Assembly: GCA_017435245.1 (NCBI GenBank)
Contig: JAFSFK010000181.1
Span: forward strand, 1-14,553
DNA: 14,553 nt
Direction of reading: 5' to 3'
DNA from: Oscillospiraceae bacterium
Lineage (GTDB): Bacteria > Bacillota > Clostridia > Oscillospirales > Oscillospiraceae
Of the stretch, positions 7,294 through 14,553 are shown piece after piece (positions within the stretch are counted from its first letter, which is position 1; each line of letters starts with the position of its first letter). The position numbers were made by a program, and so were the translations under genes. Under the pieces are notes generated by a model that saw only the letters and a program-made list of their open reading frames with translations, searched no databases and was not told where the DNA came from.

Positions 7294-8277
7294 ATGGCAG
7301 AAAAGAAATTGCTGGTCAAGGGTACGGGTCTGCGTCAGTGGTTCCCCATCAAGAAGATGTTCTGGGAGAAGCAGCGCTATGTAAAGGCTGTGGACGGCGT
7401 GGACATCGAGGTCTACGAGGGTGAGACTTTGGGCGTTGCCGGTGAGTCCGGCTGCGGCAAGTCTACGCTCCTGCGTACCATCCTGCGGGTTCTGGAGCCC
7501 ACCGAAGGCACCATCGAATTTGACGGACAGGATATTACCAAGCTTCCCAACCGGGTCCTGCGGCCTATGCGCCGGGATATGCAGATGATCTTCCAGGATC
7601 CCTACAGCTCTCTGGATGGCAATATGCGTGTGGGCAAGATCATTGCCGAGCCTATGGTCATCAACAAGATCTACAATTCTTCCGACGAGCGGCTGGAAAA
7701 GGCAAAAGAGCTGATGGTCAAGGTGGGACTGGATGCTTCCTATGTGGACCGCTTTCCCCATGAATTTTCCGGCGGTCAGCGCCAGCGGATCGTCATTGCC
7801 CGTGCCCTGGCCACCAACCCCAAGCTGGTTATGTGCGACGAGGCGGTTTCCGCTTTGGATGTTTCTGTCCGTGCCCAGGTGCTGAACCTGATGGAGCGGC
7901 TGAAGAAGGAAATGAATCTGACCTATGTGTTCGTCTCCCACGATATGTCCGTTCTGGAGCATATCTGCGACCGGGTGATGATCATGTATCTGGGCAAGGT
8001 GATGGAGGTTGGTACCAAGGACGAGATCTTTAACCATCCCAAGCATCCTTATACCCAGGCACTGCTGTCTGCGGTGCCCTCTGCTACCGATGACGGTCCC
8101 CAGCGGGAACGGATCATTCTGGAGGGCGACATCCCCAGTCCCGTCAATCCTCCTGTGGGTTGCCGGTTCCGTACCCGATGCCCCTATGCCACGGAAAGCT
8201 GCGGCGTAGAGCCTGAGATGACCGATCTGGGCGGCGGACATAAGGTTGCCTGCCATCTGTGCGCAAAGCAGGCTTAA
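7294..8277 (+). CDS. oppF: Peptide-type ABC importer ATPase, DppF/OppF family
   Basis: A 327-residue second ATPase, predicted to form a heterodimer with the 6319-7290 product. Walker A is GESGCGKS (50-57), the Q-loop is Gln101, the signature FSGGQ is at 158-162, Walker B is KLVMCDEA (177-184) and the switch histidine is His216. [15 protein letters not shown] is characteristic of the F-type subunit. The residue after the catalytic Glu183 is Ala rather than the usual Pro; I would not expect that to abolish activity. The C-terminal extension carries cysteines at 290, 296, 303, 320 and 323, so a cluster is likely here too. The gene starts 3 bases after the previous stop, with its AGGAGG inside the upstream coding sequence. 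Confidence 0.94.
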   Translation: MAEKKLLVKGTGLRQWFPIKKMFWEKQRYVKAVDGVDIEVYEGETLGVAGESGCGKSTLLRTILRVLEPTEGTIEFDGQDITKLPNRVLRPMRRDMQMIFQDPYSSLDGNMRVGKIIAEPMVINKIYNSSDERLEKAKELMVKVGLDASYVDRFPHEFSGGQRQRIVIARALATNPKLVMCDEAVSALDVSVRAQVLNLMERLKKEMNLTYVFVSHDMSVLEHICDRVMIMYLGKVMEVGTKDEIFNHPKHPYTQALLSAVPSATDDGPQRERIILEGDIPSPVNPPVGCRFRTRCPYATESCGVEPEMTDLGGGHKVACHLCAKQA

Positions 8278-8292
8278 AATTGGAGGTATCCT

Positions 8293-10263
8293 ATGAAGAA
8301 AAGATTTTTGGCACTGTTGCTGGCCCTTGCGCTGCTGCTGTGTGCTTGCGGTGCTCCCGTTGCGGAAGAGCCTGTGCCTGAGGAAACCGTTCCTGAGGAG
8401 ACCCAGGCTGACGACAGCGTCAACGGTGTTTCCCGGGAGCAGATCATTGCCGCATTCCAGGTCTACCCCGATTGGGTGCTGGAGCGGGATAAGAAGAAGC
8501 CGGACTACTCCCATATCGATGAATCCGTGCCGGTAAACGGTGTGTATCAGATCCATACTGCCGAGGGCCTGAAGCAGCTGGCGGAGCATCCCGACGGCAA
8601 GTTTGAGCTGCTGTGGGATATCGATCTGCAGGGCGCAGACTGGACACCCGTGGGTCCCTTTACCGGCAGCTTTGAAGGTAAGGGATTTAAGATCTCCAAT
8701 GTAAATATCGCCCCCGATGCCGATGGCAATATGGGTTTCTTCGGCATCAATGAGGGCACCGTTACCGAGCTGGTGCTGGAGGGTGTGACCATAAACGCAG
8801 ATAGCGGCGTGGCAGGCGGCATCGCAGCCGTCAGCACCGGTACCATCACCGACAGCTCCGTTGACGGTACGATGACCCTCTCCGGCAGCGCCGTAGGCGG
8901 CGGTCTGGTGGGTAAGGCTACCGCCGGTGCCATCACAAACTGCGAATCCGGTCTGCACATCCAGGCTCCTGCCAATGGGGTGGTGGGCTTGCTGGGCGGT
9001 GAGATGTCCGGCGTGGCGGTCACCAAGTGCCGTTTCAGAGGCCCTATGAATTTGAAGGGCGGCGAGCTGTTTACCGAGTTTGCCGGCAAGCAGGCAGAGG
9101 ATATGACCTTTGAAAAGTGCCTGTACCGTGATAATACCAACAGCTACCTCTTCGCCACAGAGGAAGAGCAGCATATGCGTGACATCGTGGTGGAGAAAAT
9201 GTATGCTATGGGTACTGTGGAATGGTCCCCGGCAACGGATCTTATCTATGTTTCCACCAGCGCCTCTGTGCTGCATAACCAGGAATTCTACAAGGGTGTA
9301 AAGTACTGGGGACTTCCCTATACCGGTAAGTCCGGCGACTTCAGCCGATTCCTGTACTGCTTCGATGAAGCGGGCAACACCAAGGAATTCATCAACCGCA
9401 ACCCCATCGGCTCCGATATTTTGGACGTGTATATGGGCGTGGACTGCTCCGCAGCCGTTTATTGGGCGTGGGTGCAGGTTTCTCCCACCACCGAGTGGCG
9501 CTGGACCCGTGATATGTTCGCCACCTGTGATCAGGGCACGGTTATGGTGGGCGAGTATGTGGGCTCTGAGAGTGAAGACAGTATGGTCATCTTCAAGTCC
9601 AACGACGAGCAGCTGATGGCGGAGAATTATGCGCTGCTGCGCAAGGGCGATGCGGCTACCACCTGGTACACCGACCCCGACAATACCTCTGACCACCAGG
9701 GCCATACCCGTATGATGGCTACCGACCCGGTGATCTACCGGGATGCTGAGGGCCTCATCGACATTGAACGTAGCTATGTCATTACCCACGAGCAGGGTGA
9801 AGGCTTGTATAGCGACAAGAATTCATCCTGGGTGGTCAACGGCAAGTATAGCCTGCGGGAAATGTTCAGCAATTACTATTTTCCCATCTCCTGCCAGGAG
9901 CTGCGGGAGGGCAAGTCCCCCGAGTGCTGGGTTACCATCGATAACGAGGAAACCGGAAAAGAGTATATGACCACCGGTGTGGTGGAGTCTAACTACCGCC
10001 TCATCAGCACCTGCATCCGCTTCTATGACGAAGCCGGCCAGCAGGTTTGGGAGAAGCGGCTTTTCACCGCAGTGGATCTGTACGCCAACAGCGGCACCGA
10101 CTATTCCACCCGTGAGACCATCAAGGAATATGATATTGCTGCCTTTGCGGCCTATATCGATGAAGCACCGCTGGAGCAGGGCAAGACCTACACTTACGAG
10201 TTGTCTGCCATCCCCGGTCCCGGCAACGAGGTCGTCCTCAAGACCTTTGAATTTGTACAATAA
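8293..10263 (+). CDS. Lipoprotein with GLUG-like beta-helix repeats and NlpC/P60-like DCS...GH domain
   Basis: A 656-residue predicted surface lipoprotein. The signal peptide ends in LCAC with Cys19 lipidated; Cys17 at position -2 is unusual. A Pro/Glu-rich linker runs to about 45. A beta-helix-like region follows: the lead-in IHTAEGLKQLA (87-97), DIDLQGADWTPVG, then SFEGKGFKISNVNI and about four GLUG-like repeats between 148 and 252. The C-terminal half holds MGVDCSAAVYWAW (Cys385), KGD (451-453) and QGHTRMM (His471), then ITHEQGEG (497-504). That order resembles the Cys-His pair of NlpC/P60 cysteine peptidases. A final part, about 540-656, looks like a beta-sandwich. GGAGG lies 6 nt before the ATG. 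The gene is 15 bases after the ATPase, so it belongs to the importer operon. I do not know a named family for the whole protein; catalysis is inferred from motifs only. Confidence 0.8.
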   Translation: MKKRFLALLLALALLLCACGAPVAEEPVPEETVPEETQADDSVNGVSREQIIAAFQVYPDWVLERDKKKPDYSHIDESVPVNGVYQIHTAEGLKQLAEHPDGKFELLWDIDLQGADWTPVGPFTGSFEGKGFKISNVNIAPDADGNMGFFGINEGTVTELVLEGVTINADSGVAGGIAAVSTGTITDSSVDGTMTLSGSAVGGGLVGKATAGAITNCESGLHIQAPANGVVGLLGGEMSGVAVTKCRFRGPMNLKGGELFTEFAGKQAEDMTFEKCLYRDNTNSYLFATEEEQHMRDIVVEKMYAMGTVEWSPATDLIYVSTSASVLHNQEFYKGVKYWGLPYTGKSGDFSRFLYCFDEAGNTKEFINRNPIGSDILDVYMGVDCSAAVYWAWVQVSPTTEWRWTRDMFATCDQGTVMVGEYVGSESEDSMVIFKSNDEQLMAENYALLRKGDAATTWYTDPDNTSDHQGHTRMMATDPVIYRDAEGLIDIERSYVITHEQGEGLYSDKNSSWVVNGKYSLREMFSNYYFPISCQELREGKSPECWVTIDNEETGKEYMTTGVVESNYRLISTCIRFYDEAGQQVWEKRLFTAVDLYANSGTDYSTRETIKEYDIAAFAAYIDEAPLEQGKTYTYELSAIPGPGNEVVLKTFEFVQ

Positions 10264-10270
10264 ATTTTAT

Positions 10271-10296
10271 GCAGCCTCCTTTGACCGGGAGGCTGC
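10271..10296 (+). other. Intercistronic hairpin between the two paralogues
   Basis: Perfect 9-bp stem GCAGCCTCC (10271-10279) with GGAGGCTGC (10288-10296), 8-nt loop, starting 8 bases after the upstream stop. No T tract follows, so it may lower readthrough or protect the upstream message rather than terminate. It lies within the longest reading frame of the next gene, which argues that the next gene starts downstream of it. Confidence 0.6.
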
Positions 10297-10328
10297 GTGA
10301 CTATACAGATATTTCTGTAGGAGAAATT

Positions 10329-12122
10329 ATGATGCAGAAGATTGAAAATGCAGCCCAGCTGGAGCTGCTGCGTACCGGCGGGGGAGAATTCCAGCTGGCA
10401 GCGGATATTGATCTGGAAAACCGTGTCTGGGAGCCGTTGGATTTTGCCGGCACATTGGATGGCTGCGGTCATACCATCCGGAATGCCCGCATCGAAAAAA
10501 ATGAAGGTGCGGTAGGCTTTTTTGGCGTGAATACCGGCACCGTAGGCCGGCTGAAGCTGGAAAATATCGTGATCGAAGCAGACTGCCGCAATGCGGATGT
10601 GGGCGTTCTGGTGGGCGAAAACCGGGGCGATATCTATGCCGTGGAGGTTACCGGCAGCGGGATGCGGTTAAACTGCGTGGGCGGTGAGAACCACATCGGC
10701 ACTGTGGTTGGCTGCAACAAGTATCTGCTGCGCAACTGCCGGGTGGAGGCGGATATTTCCCTTAAGACCTCCGGGGGCAGCGCCTGGGTAGGCGGTCTTG
10801 CCGGACGCAGTGAGGGAGGCCTTCTGGAGACTCTGGAGAACTTCGGCGATGTGTTCCTGGATGGGGAAAACATCCATCCTGCCTTATACGCCGGTAAGGT
10901 GAAAAACACCAAGCTGATGGCGCTGAAATTCTCCGCCGCTATGAACCTGCACAACGGCAAGCATTATAAAGAGCCGGTTGCCCAGGAGGGGGAGCGGGTG
11001 ATCTTTGACGGCTGCATCTGGCGGGATAACAGCAACTCCGACCGGCTGCTCAGTCCGGAGAATCTGCGCATCCGTACCATCGCTGAGCGGCAGATGTATA
11101 AGATGGGCACCCACGAATGGACCCCCGACCGGTATATGGAATATGTGTGCAGCTGCGGCGGCACCACCCACTATCAGGAATTCATTCCCGGTACCGTTTA
11201 TCACGGTGTGCCTTACACCCACAAGCACCGCTCCTACGAGCAGTTTTTAAGCTGCTTCCGCCCCGACGGTACCCTGCAGCCCTGGCTGAAGGACCACGGC
11301 TGGGACGGCTTTGATATGCACCTGGGTATGGACTGCTCCGGTGCCATCTACTGGGCCTGGAGCAAGGTCAGCCCTGACCTTACCTACCGCTGGACCGGCA
11401 ATATGCTGCCATTCAACCGGGAGGGCGTTATCCCTGTGGGCGAGTACCAGTGGGATATTGATGAAAATACCCGGGTCATCAAGGAGCGCAGCAATAAGGA
11501 TAATATTGCCGAGGCGATGGCCAAGATGCACAAGGGCGATGTATTCCTGCGGGTGGTGGTCAGCGGTCACGTCCGGATGTGCGCCTCCAATCCCGTTATT
11601 TACCGGGCACCTGCCGGGGATGTGGACTTTATGTCCAGCTACGTGTACACCCACGAGCAGGGGGACGGCCTGTATCCCAAGAACCGCCATCTGCATTCTT
11701 CCTGGCTGATGGATCACTTCTATAAGCTCAACGATCTTATCGCTGATGACTATATCCCCGTTACCACGGCTGTGCTGCAGGGCGAGGAGATCCCCGAGGC
11801 AACCGTCAGCTACTGCGGCGAAGAGAAGATCAACGCCGGCAAGGTCACTTCCAACTACCGCATCACCGCCACCACCGTAACGGTGCTGGAGGGGGAGAAG
11901 CCTGTCTGGGAGCATACCCTCTATACCTCCCACTACAGCTGGGCGCAGCAGGGCAGCGACCGTCTGCCCCGTACTACAGTCAAGGAAGTGGATCTGGACG
12001 AATACAACATCTATTGGGGCGGCTGCCCGGTGCAGCCCGGCAAGGAATATACCTACAAGGTCACTGCGCTGCTGAGCAACGGACAGACCTATGAGGTGGC
12101 AAAGTTCCCCTTTAAAGCCTAA
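10329..12122 (+). CDS. Cytoplasmic paralogue: GLUG-like beta-helix region plus NlpC/P60-like DCS...GH domain
   Basis: A 597-residue protein clearly paralogous to its upstream neighbour but with no signal peptide, so predicted cytoplasmic. It begins directly at the beta-helix lead-in (IENAAQLELL, residues 5-14, aligning with residue 87 of the lipoprotein). GTLDGCGHTIRNARI (41-55) and four GLUG-like repeats at about 62-175 follow. The C-terminal domain keeps GMDCSGAIYWAW (Cys336), HKGD (401-404), SGHVRMC (His414) and YTHEQGDGLYP (440-450). This copy is closer to the canonical NlpC/P60 DCSG motif. The frame is open to 10269, but 10329 is chosen because AGGAG (10319-10323) precedes it; ATG 10332 has a more usual spacing of 8 nt and is an alternative. 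The upstream extension adds no signal peptide. The substrate is unknown. Confidence 0.8.
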   Translation: MMQKIENAAQLELLRTGGGEFQLAADIDLENRVWEPLDFAGTLDGCGHTIRNARIEKNEGAVGFFGVNTGTVGRLKLENIVIEADCRNADVGVLVGENRGDIYAVEVTGSGMRLNCVGGENHIGTVVGCNKYLLRNCRVEADISLKTSGGSAWVGGLAGRSEGGLLETLENFGDVFLDGENIHPALYAGKVKNTKLMALKFSAAMNLHNGKHYKEPVAQEGERVIFDGCIWRDNSNSDRLLSPENLRIRTIAERQMYKMGTHEWTPDRYMEYVCSCGGTTHYQEFIPGTVYHGVPYTHKHRSYEQFLSCFRPDGTLQPWLKDHGWDGFDMHLGMDCSGAIYWAWSKVSPDLTYRWTGNMLPFNREGVIPVGEYQWDIDENTRVIKERSNKDNIAEAMAKMHKGDVFLRVVVSGHVRMCASNPVIYRAPAGDVDFMSSYVYTHEQGDGLYPKNRHLHSSWLMDHFYKLNDLIADDYIPVTTAVLQGEEIPEATVSYCGEEKINAGKVTSNYRITATTVTVLEGEKPVWEHTLYTSHYSWAQQGSDRLPRTTVKEVDLDEYNIYWGGCPVQPGKEYTYKVTALLSNGQTYEVAKFPFKA

Positions 12123-12134
12123 AACACAACTATT

Positions 12135-12169
12135 GCACCGGGATTTCGCAAGATAGGGAATCCCGGTGC
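12135..12169 (+). terminator. Hairpin at the end of the importer operon
   Basis: Perfect 11-bp stem GCACCGGGATT (12135-12145) with AATCCCGGTGC (12159-12169) and a 13-nt loop, 12 bases after the stop codon. It lacks a T tract (GGTTGCG follows), so termination may be partial and the next gene may be reached by readthrough as well as by its own promoter. Confidence 0.6.
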
Positions 12170-12171
12170 GG

Positions 12172-12200
12172 TTGCGAGAAAAAACGCCCTGAAGTATAAT
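12172..12200 (+). promoter_or_regulatory. Promoter for the GtaA/DUF4965-type gene
   Basis: TTGCGA (12172-12177) and a perfect TATAAT (12195-12200) are 17 nt apart. Initiation near 12207 would leave a leader of about 24 nt containing AAGGAG. The promoter lies immediately after the operon hairpin. Confidence 0.7.
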
Positions 12201-12230
12201 GGTAAAAACTGCCGATTAAGGAGTGTAGCT

Positions 12231-14267
12231 ATGTCTCATACATTTCGGGCACCTGCGGTGCCGCTGATCGCCAACGATCCTATGTTCAGCCTGTGGAGCT
12301 GCGCTGACAAGCTTACCGACGATACCACCCGTCACTGGACCGGTTACCGCCAGTTCATCTCCGGTGTTCTGTATCTGGACGGCATTCTGTATGAATTTTT
12401 GGGAAAGGTCAATCCGGTCAATGACCGTTACTACGGCGGTTATGACGCTCTGCCTCAGGTGGACTGTCAGATCCGCCCTATGACTACCCAGTATACGTTC
12501 CAAAATGAAGCCATCAAGCTGGAGCTGGAGTTTATGAGTCCGCTGCTATTAAACGATCTGGACATCCTCTCCTGGCCGGTTAGTTTCCTGCGCTACCGGA
12601 TCAGCTCTGTGGACGGCAAGGAGCATTCCTGCCGGATCTACTTCGGCTTCTCCGGTGAGTTCTGTGTCCACGACGGCCAGCAGAGCGTGGCCTTCGGTAA
12701 GGATGAGCAGTCTGTGTACTTTACCAGCGGCACCGAGAATATGCTGAAGCGCTACGGCGATGACCACCGCATCGAGTGGGGCAGTTTCCACATCATCGCT
12801 CCCGGCCACGAAGTGAATGCCATGAGCCTGCGCCAGTTCCAGCGCAAAGTCCGTCTGGGCAATCTGGGCTGGGGCTTCCCCCGCAGCCGGATCCTGTACC
12901 AGGGCCCCAATATGGAGGATATGGGCCCTGAAAAGCTGGAAGAGGGTGTTTACTACAAGGTAAACGAATGCTACCCCACCATTGAGATGGACGAGAGCTT
13001 CACCGTGGGCGAGAAGGACTGGCGCAATCAGATCATCCTGTGCTACGATGATGTAAAGTCCATCCAGTACTTCGATGAGAATATCGAAGCCTACTGGAAA
13101 AAGGACGGCAGAACCTTCTCCCGGCTGATGACCGAGGCGCAGGAGCGCAGCGGCGAGCTGTGGCAGCGGGTAAAAGAATTTGAGGACGACCTGCTTGCCA
13201 AGGCTGAAAAGAAGTCCCACAAGTACGCCCAGCTGCTGGCGCTGGCTTACCGCCAGACGGTGGCAGGCCATAAGCTGACTTACCACAACGGACAGCTGCT
13301 GTTCTTCTCCAAGGAGAATTTCTCCAACGGCTGTATCGCCACCGTGGATGTGACCTATCCCTCCATCCCCCTGTTCCTGCTGTATGATCCCCGGCTGGTG
13401 GAGGGTATGCTGGAGCCTGTGTTCACCATGGTGGATAAGGGCCTTTGGGAGTATGAGTTTGCTCCCCACGATGTGGGCCGGTATCCGCTGGCCAACGGTC
13501 AGGTCTATGGCTATCTGGAGCGCTATCTGAAGGTCAAGCCCGATCCTCTGGATTGGCAGATGCCCGTTGAGGAATGCGGCAATATGATTTTGTGCGTGGC
13601 TGCAATTTGCAAGGCAGAAGGAAACTACGACTATTTCCGCAAGCACGAAAAGATCCTGCGGCAGTGGGCGGATTATCTGGTAAAAATTGGCTGGGATCCG
13701 GAGAATCAGTTGTGCACCGACGACTTCGCCGGTCACCTGGCCCATAACTGCAACCTCTCTGTTAAGGCTATTTGTGCCCTGGGTGCTTACGCCCGGATGC
13801 TGGAGGCAACCGGGCAGGACGGCAGCCATTATGCCGAAACTGCCAAAGCCTATGCCAAAGCGTGGGAAGAAAATGCCTTCGACGGCGACCACTACCGTCT
13901 GGCCTTCGACCAGGAGGGAAGCTGGAGCATCAAGTACAATATGGTTTGGGATAAGCTTTTCCAGATGGGATTGTTTAGCTCTGAAGTTTATGAGCGGGAG
14001 CTTGCCTGGTACAAGACCAAGTTCAATACTTACGGCCTGCCTCTGGACAATCGCTCCGACTATACCAAGAGCGACTGGCAGATGTGGTCGGCGGCAATGT
14101 TTGACGATGAAGCATATTTTAATATGGTGGTGGATGCCATGTATGAATTTGTGGTCAATACCCCCGACAGGATCCCTTTCACCGACTTGTATTTCACCTC
14201 CAAGCCCTACGCCCGTGGCTTCCAGGCACGGACAGTTCAGGGTGGATTGTATATCGCATTGATGTAA
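12231..14267 (+). CDS. GtaA-type glutaminase family protein (DUF4964/DUF5127/DUF4965/DUF1793 architecture)
   Basis: A 678-residue protein recognised by family motifs. At the N-terminus are RAPAVPLIANDPMFSLWS (6-23) and KLTDDTTRHWTG (27-38). The second half holds FSKENFSNGCIATVDVTYPS (359-378), EFAPHDVGRYPL (409-420), MPVEECGNM (444-452), TDDFAGHLAHNCNLS (496-510), LPLDNRSDYTKSDWQMW (603-619) and ARGFQARTVQGG (661-672). The family name comes from secreted fungal glutaminase A. The C-terminal part is expected to fold as an alpha-helical toroid like many glycoside hydrolases, so the real substrate could be a glycan or amide. No signal peptide is present, unlike the fungal enzymes, so it is predicted cytoplasmic. 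AAGGAG lies 7 nt before the ATG. It has its own promoter and a strong terminator. Its position after the importer suggests it acts on imported material. Confidence 0.85.
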   Translation: MSHTFRAPAVPLIANDPMFSLWSCADKLTDDTTRHWTGYRQFISGVLYLDGILYEFLGKVNPVNDRYYGGYDALPQVDCQIRPMTTQYTFQNEAIKLELEFMSPLLLNDLDILSWPVSFLRYRISSVDGKEHSCRIYFGFSGEFCVHDGQQSVAFGKDEQSVYFTSGTENMLKRYGDDHRIEWGSFHIIAPGHEVNAMSLRQFQRKVRLGNLGWGFPRSRILYQGPNMEDMGPEKLEEGVYYKVNECYPTIEMDESFTVGEKDWRNQIILCYDDVKSIQYFDENIEAYWKKDGRTFSRLMTEAQERSGELWQRVKEFEDDLLAKAEKKSHKYAQLLALAYRQTVAGHKLTYHNGQLLFFSKENFSNGCIATVDVTYPSIPLFLLYDPRLVEGMLEPVFTMVDKGLWEYEFAPHDVGRYPLANGQVYGYLERYLKVKPDPLDWQMPVEECGNMILCVAAICKAEGNYDYFRKHEKILRQWADYLVKIGWDPENQLCTDDFAGHLAHNCNLSVKAICALGAYARMLEATGQDGSHYAETAKAYAKAWEENAFDGDHYRLAFDQEGSWSIKYNMVWDKLFQMGLFSSEVYERELAWYKTKFNTYGLPLDNRSDYTKSDWQMWSAAMFDDEAYFNMVVDAMYEFVVNTPDRIPFTDLYFTSKPYARGFQARTVQGGLYIALM

Positions 14268-14272
14268 AAATG

Positions 14273-14303
14273 AACCCGGCAGGTTGATATCTGCCGGGTT
14301 TTG
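14273..14303 (+). terminator. Rho-independent terminator of the GtaA-type gene
   Basis: Perfect 10-bp stem AACCCGGCAG (14273-14282) with CTGCCGGGTT (14291-14300), 8-nt loop, running into TTTT. It starts 6 bases after the stop codon. Confidence 0.88.
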
Positions 14304-14310
14304 CTGTATG

Positions 14311-14403
14311 AATTCCGGTTTATCGGCCGGGATGTCCCGGCAGGCAATGCGTGCACAGTACGGTAATGAACGATCTATTTACGCTCGGTATCGTCACATC
14401 TTC
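14311..14403 (+). repeat. Repeat-edge word and spacer before the right-hand repeat
   Basis: It starts with AATTCCGGTTTATCG (14311-14325), the word found after the other two transcription units, followed by a GC-rich hairpin GCCGGGA/TCCCGGC (14326-14341). The remainder up to 14403 has no recognisable gene. It may be the remnant of a further repeat unit lying next to the full copy at 14404. Confidence 0.5.
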
Positions 14404-14553
14404 AAATTCCGGTTTAACGCTCTGACGAGCGAATTGAAAATTGAAAGTTGAAAGTTGAAAATTGTTGTATTTTCCTTCGGAAAATAATTTAAATCGTCGG
14501 CGTAGCCGACACAATCATTTTCAATTTTCCATTTTCCATTTTCAATTATTATC
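14404..14553 (-). repeat. Structured intergenic repeat, right copy (inverted relative to left)
   Basis: Read on the minus strand, this matches the left-end repeat over nearly all its length. It keeps the hairpins GTCGGC/GCCGAC (14496-14501 with 14505-14510), TATTTTCC/GGAAAATA (14468-14475 with 14479-14486) and the CGCTC/GAGCG stem near its inner edge, and ends in AAATTCCGGTTTA (14404-14416). Differences from the left copy fall largely in hairpin loops or as paired changes in stems. The copy reaches the end of the window and may continue. Confidence 0.85.

Noticed and set aside
6547-9789. Very long open frame on the minus strand across both ATPase genes and the lipoprotein gene
   Set aside because: It is antisense to three genes with intact family motifs, crosses their boundaries, has no ribosome binding site at its start, and its translation is low-complexity His/Gly/Gln-rich as expected from mirrored biased codons.
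12135-12177. Pseudoknot: hairpin loop TCGCAA (12146-12151) is complementary to TTGCGA (12172-12177)
   Set aside because: The connecting loops are 0 and 2 nt beside an 11-bp stem, which is geometrically implausible, and TTGCGA is better explained as the -35 box.
1-14553. Whole window as a composite transposon bounded by inverted repeats
   Set aside because: No transposase or integrase is encoded, the repeat copies are intergenic MITE-like units, and the window limits may simply coincide with them.

Overview
The window looks like a chromosomal segment of an anaerobic gut-type Firmicute (Clostridia, probably Oscillospirales). This is inferred from strong AGGAGG-type ribosome binding sites, consensus sigma-A-like promoters, mid-50s G+C coding DNA, AT-rich structured intergenic repeats and a cysteine desulfidase of the anaerobe type. 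No rRNA, tRNA, CRISPR array, transposase or integrase is visible.

Layout. Both ends carry the same ~150 bp structured repeat in opposite orientations (about 1-163 and 14404-14553). On the minus strand, 169-1479 encodes an L-cysteine desulfidase/UPF0597 protein. It is divergently transcribed from a small orphan two-helix membrane protein (1626-1985) with its own promoter and terminator. A 249 bp MITE-like palindromic element (2026-2274) and a gene-poor stretch follow. A long plus-strand run then starts at 2611: a peptide-type ABC importer (lipoprotein binding protein, two permeases, two ATPases; 2611-8277) and two consecutive paralogues (8293-10263 and 10329-12122). Each paralogue joins a GLUG-like beta-helix region to a DCS...GH domain resembling NlpC/P60 cysteine peptidases. 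Last, a large GtaA/DUF4965-type protein (12231-14267) has its own promoter and ends in a good terminator.

How the genes may work together (inference). Five genes make a complete family-5 peptide importer. The first paralogue is a lipoprotein, so it should sit on the outer face of the membrane beside the binding protein. The second has the same architecture but no signal peptide and should be cytoplasmic. With the cytoplasmic GtaA-type protein this suggests a capture, import and process pathway for a peptide or glycopeptide, possibly derived from cell wall. The matched outside/inside enzyme pair with a dedicated importer is the most novel thing here.

A second theme is a 15-nt word, AATTCCGGTTTATCG, found in the sense direction just beyond the 3' end of all three transcription units whose ends are visible. 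It forms the edge of the intergenic repeats.
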